A stretch of 7,980 bases of DNA from an uncultured Gammaproteobacteria bacterium (GTDB lineage: Bacteria; Pseudomonadota; Gammaproteobacteria; Pseudomonadales; Pseudohongiellaceae). The stretch is taken from positions 1 through 7,980 of the forward strand of contig CAISYX010000054.1 in NCBI GenBank assembly GCA_903889815.1, written 5' to 3'. The notes beneath the pieces are model-generated. The model was not told where the DNA came from, did not search any database, and was given only the letters and a program-made list of their open reading frames with translations. The position numbers were made by a program, and so were the translations under genes. This document shows, in pieces, positions 5,837-7,980 of this stretch. The number at the start of each line of letters is the position of its first letter. Positions within the stretch are counted from its first letter, which is position 1.

Positions 5837-7980
5837 TGTCTGGCAATCCGCAGGACAAGGCATGGGGAGTGGTCTCGGAGGAGCGTCTGTGGACCCTGCT
5901 GGACCTGTGCGCCGACTATTACTGGCAGGAAGATCCTGACTACATCTGCACTGTCCTGCGCCACAGCCCGAGTTCCGTGGCAGGCACCAGCCTGCTTGGC
6001 CACCTGCCCGGTCAGACGCTGTGGGACGCCGGCTTTCTGGTGACCGGGTCCGGCCAGAGCTGGCGCGCCCACCTTGCACTTCGCGAGGAGCGCCGCGACT
6101 TCCGCGAACTGATCTGCCAGGTCGCCGCCTTCAGTGACGATGACACACAACGCTATCTGAGCATCAGCGGCAAGGCTCGAGTGGACGACCAGGGAGCCTT
6201 CCTGGGCTATCACTGCTTCGCGCGTGACATCACCCCGCAGGTCCGCAGCGAACTGTCTCTGCGACGCTTCCGCGCTGCCGTGGACATGTCCGGCGACATG
6301 ATCTATCTGGTGGACCGCAATTCCATGAAATTCGTGGATATCAACGACACTGTTTGCCGCAGCAGTGGACTCAGTCGCGAGGAATTGCTGCAACGCGGAC
6401 CCGATCTCGCCGTTTTGAAGGAAAGTCTGGAAGAACTGGAAGAGCGCTATGACCGCTTGATTCTGGATGGCACAACGAGTCGCCGAGCCAGCGTAAGCGT
6501 CGACGCCCAGGGGCGCGTGCGAGATCTGGAAACCTACAGCCGCGCGACCTGCATCGATGGTCGCTGGATCATCATCGGGGTGATGCGCGACATTACGCGG
6601 CGCTTGGAAATGACACGCAGCACCGCCAAACTGCAGCGTATGTACTCGGCCCTGACAGAAACCAACGCGGCCATGCTGCGGGCACAATCCCGGGAAGAGC
6701 TCTTCGCGACGGTGTGCGAAGCGGTGGTCAAGGGTGGCAGGTTCTCAGTGGCGGCCATCCTGACCCCGGATGGCGAATCCATGAGGCCCGCAGCCGTTGC
6801 CGGGCAGTTCAGCGCACGATTGCTGACCCTTCGAGTGCCCCTGAATGCCAATGTCCCGGAGGGACAGGGGCTTGTTGGCAATGCGTTCCACTCCCTTAAA
6901 CCCGCCGTCAGCAATGATTTTCGGAACGACCCGCGCAGCTCGCCATGGCGTGACCAGATCGCTGCCAACGGCATTCTCAGCGCAGCCGCTTTCCCCTTGC
7001 ATCTGCGTGCACTGCCAGCGGGAGTGCTGTTGTTCTATTCCTTCGAGGTCAACACCTTCGACGAAGAGATAGTTGCACTGCTCGCCAGCATGGCCGACAA
7101 CATTTCGTTTGCGCTGAACAACTTCCAGAATGCCCAGGAGCGACGGGACACGACAAGGGTGCTGCGCGAGAGTGAAGAACGCTTTCGCAGCCTTACGCAG
7201 CTGTCTTCAGACTTTTACTGGGAGATGGACGCCAGCTCGCGCTTCAAAAATTACGACGGTCATATCGTGAGCCCGGTCAACCGCGACGCCGTTGCCACGT
7301 TGCTGGGCAAACCCCTGTGGGACATGCCCGGCATAGAGCCCTGCAGTCTCAGCTGGGACGAATTTCGCGGGCTGCTGCGGCAACGAGAACGCTTCCGCGA
7401 ATGCGAGTTCAGCTTTGTGAACAGCATGGGCGAGCTGTACTACCTCGCTTTCAGTGGCGAGCCGGTTCTGGACGAAGCAGGCGCATTCCAAGGCTATCGT
7501 GGTATCGCCCGGGATGTCACCCAACGCAAGCGACTTGCCGCCCGCATGGAGTATCTGGCCACCCACGACAATCTCACCGGCCTGCCCAACCGCGCCATGT
7601 TCAACGAACTGCTGAGTCACAACACGCGCATGGCCCAGCGTTACCCGCACTACGCGTTCGCCCTGTTCTTTGTCGATGTCGACCACTTCAAGCAAGTCAA
7701 TGACACACACGGTCATCTGCTGGGAGACGCAATGCTCAAGGAAATCGCTGAGCGACTGCGCAAACCGCTGCGCTCCACGGATGTGGTCGCGCGCCTGGGG
7801 GGCGACGAATTCGTGATTCTGGTACACGAGGTGAGCGCACATGAGCAGATCGCCGTGCTGGCGAACAATGTGCTGAGAGGATTTGCGTCAGCGCTGCACA
7901 TCAACGGGATCCATTACCGCGTGACGGTCAGTATCGGTATCAGTGTGTTCGGTGTGGATGCCCATGACGAGCACTCCCTC
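5836..7980 (+). CDS. Multi-sensor diguanylate cyclase, PAS-PAS-GAF-PAS-GGDEF, 3' end cut by window
   Basis: Makes the second messenger c-di-GMP from two GTP under control of several cytosolic sensor domains. The frame is open for 715 codons to the window edge. Approximate layout: PAS1 16-135, PAS2 140-258, GAF 273-430 (GQGLVGNAF, then a typical GAF C-terminal helix), PAS3 446-563, GGDEF from 568 (THDNLTGLPNR at 576-586). The active site RLGGDEF is intact (GGDEF 655-659). An RxxD inhibitory site, RSTD at 646-649, sits the canonical five residues before it, so an active, product-inhibited cyclase is expected. No signal peptide or membrane helix is seen. PAS1 and PAS3 share DYYWQ/DFYWE, a LLG..LWD block, and GAF-GY...ARDIT/ARDVT endings. 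The ATG at 5836 overlaps the argD stop by one base and has no clear Shine-Dalgarno sequence, so initiation probably depends on ribosomes ending argD; a GTG at 5869 is a less likely start. Whether an EAL domain follows is not visible. Confidence 0.92.
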   Translation, partial: MSGNPQDKAWGVVSEERLWTLLDLCADYYWQEDPDYICTVLRHSPSSVAGTSLLGHLPGQTLWDAGFLVTGSGQSWRAHLALREERRDFRELICQVAAFSDDDTQRYLSISGKARVDDQGAFLGYHCFARDITPQVRSELSLRRFRAAVDMSGDMIYLVDRNSMKFVDINDTVCRSSGLSREELLQRGPDLAVLKESLEELEERYDRLILDGTTSRRASVSVDAQGRVRDLETYSRATCIDGRWIIIGVMRDITRRLEMTRSTAKLQRMYSALTETNAAMLRAQSREELFATVCEAVVKGGRFSVAAILTPDGESMRPAAVAGQFSARLLTLRVPLNANVPEGQGLVGNAFHSLKPAVSNDFRNDPRSSPWRDQIAANGILSAAAFPLHLRALPAGVLLFYSFEVNTFDEEIVALLASMADNISFALNNFQNAQERRDTTRVLRESEERFRSLTQLSSDFYWEMDASSRFKNYDGHIVSPVNRDAVATLLGKPLWDMPGIEPCSLSWDEFRGLLRQRERFRECEFSFVNSMGELYYLAFSGEPVLDEAGAFQGYRGIARDVTQRKRLAARMEYLATHDNLTGLPNRAMFNELLSHNTRMAQRYPHYAFALFFVDVDHFKQVNDTHGHLLGDAMLKEIAERLRKPLRSTDVVARLGGDEFVILVHEVSAHEQIAVLANNVLRGFASALHINGIHYRVTVSIGISVFGVDAHDEHSL

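Noticed and set aside
4616..6079. A 487-codon minus-strand open frame opposite argD and the start of the cyclase gene
   Set aside because: It is antisense to two strongly recognised proteins in high-G+C DNA, shows no recognisable domain, and has the Arg/Gly/His/Ala-rich composition typical of shadow frames.
5782..6687. A 301-codon minus-strand open frame opposite the PAS region of the cyclase
   Set aside because: It is antisense to the clear PAS/PAS coding sequence and has no recognisable family.
7207..7842. A 211-codon minus-strand open frame opposite PAS3 and the GGDEF domain
   Set aside because: It is antisense to motifs that are unmistakable on the plus strand (DFYWE, THDNLTGLPNR, GGDEF) and has no recognisable content of its own.
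1..7980. Mobile elements, CRISPR arrays, tRNA genes or a defence island
   Set aside because: No transposase or integrase motifs, no spaced direct repeats, no tRNA-like cloverleaf sequence and no defence-family domains were seen. Every gene present fits metabolism, repair or signalling.

Overview
This roughly 60% G+C window (estimated by eye) looks like chromosomal DNA from a gammaproteobacterium. The main pointers are a CysB-type LysR regulator of standard length beside an iron-sulfur APS reductase, an E. coli-like MsrA, and a large PAS/GAF/GGDEF signalling protein. It is densely packed: six genes plus one probable gene remnant, with no gene-free stretch above 300 bases. There are no RNA genes, CRISPR arrays, insertion sequences or phage genes that I can see. 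The genus cannot be read from the sequence.

Left part (1-2622), sulfur assimilation. The 3' part of cysH (assimilatory APS reductase) runs rightward and meets cysB, which runs leftward, with only 6 bp between their stop codons. cysB is the second gene of a leftward pair. The first is a cytosolic 5'-nucleotidase (NT5C1/cN-I-like, HAD type) whose stop overlaps the cysB start as ATGA. The three genes may be linked functionally: APS reductase releases AMP, CysB controls sulfate assimilation, and the nucleotidase acts on nucleoside monophosphates. That link is inference.

Middle part (2623-4444). A short divergent promoter region separates the nucleotidase from a rightward patatin-like phospholipase frame. 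That frame keeps the catalytic Ser and Asp motifs. It has no conventional start codon upstream of the Ser motif and no glycine-rich oxyanion-hole segment, so it appears to have lost its N-terminus, although a good sigma70-like promoter still sits directly in front of it. Its 3' end overlaps by 20 bp, tail to tail, with leftward msrA (peptide methionine sulfoxide reductase).

Right part (4445-7980). A 213-bp intergenic region separates msrA from rightward argD (acetylornithine/class III aminotransferase). argD is followed, with a one-base TGATG overlap, by a large sensory diguanylate cyclase that runs off the window. Its layout is PAS-PAS-GAF-PAS-GGDEF, with an intact GGDEF active site and an RxxD inhibitory site; its first and third PAS domains look like duplicates. 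An amino-acid biosynthesis gene translationally coupled to a c-di-GMP synthase is the most unusual gene pairing here. Nothing in the window amounts to a clearly new defence or mobile system.
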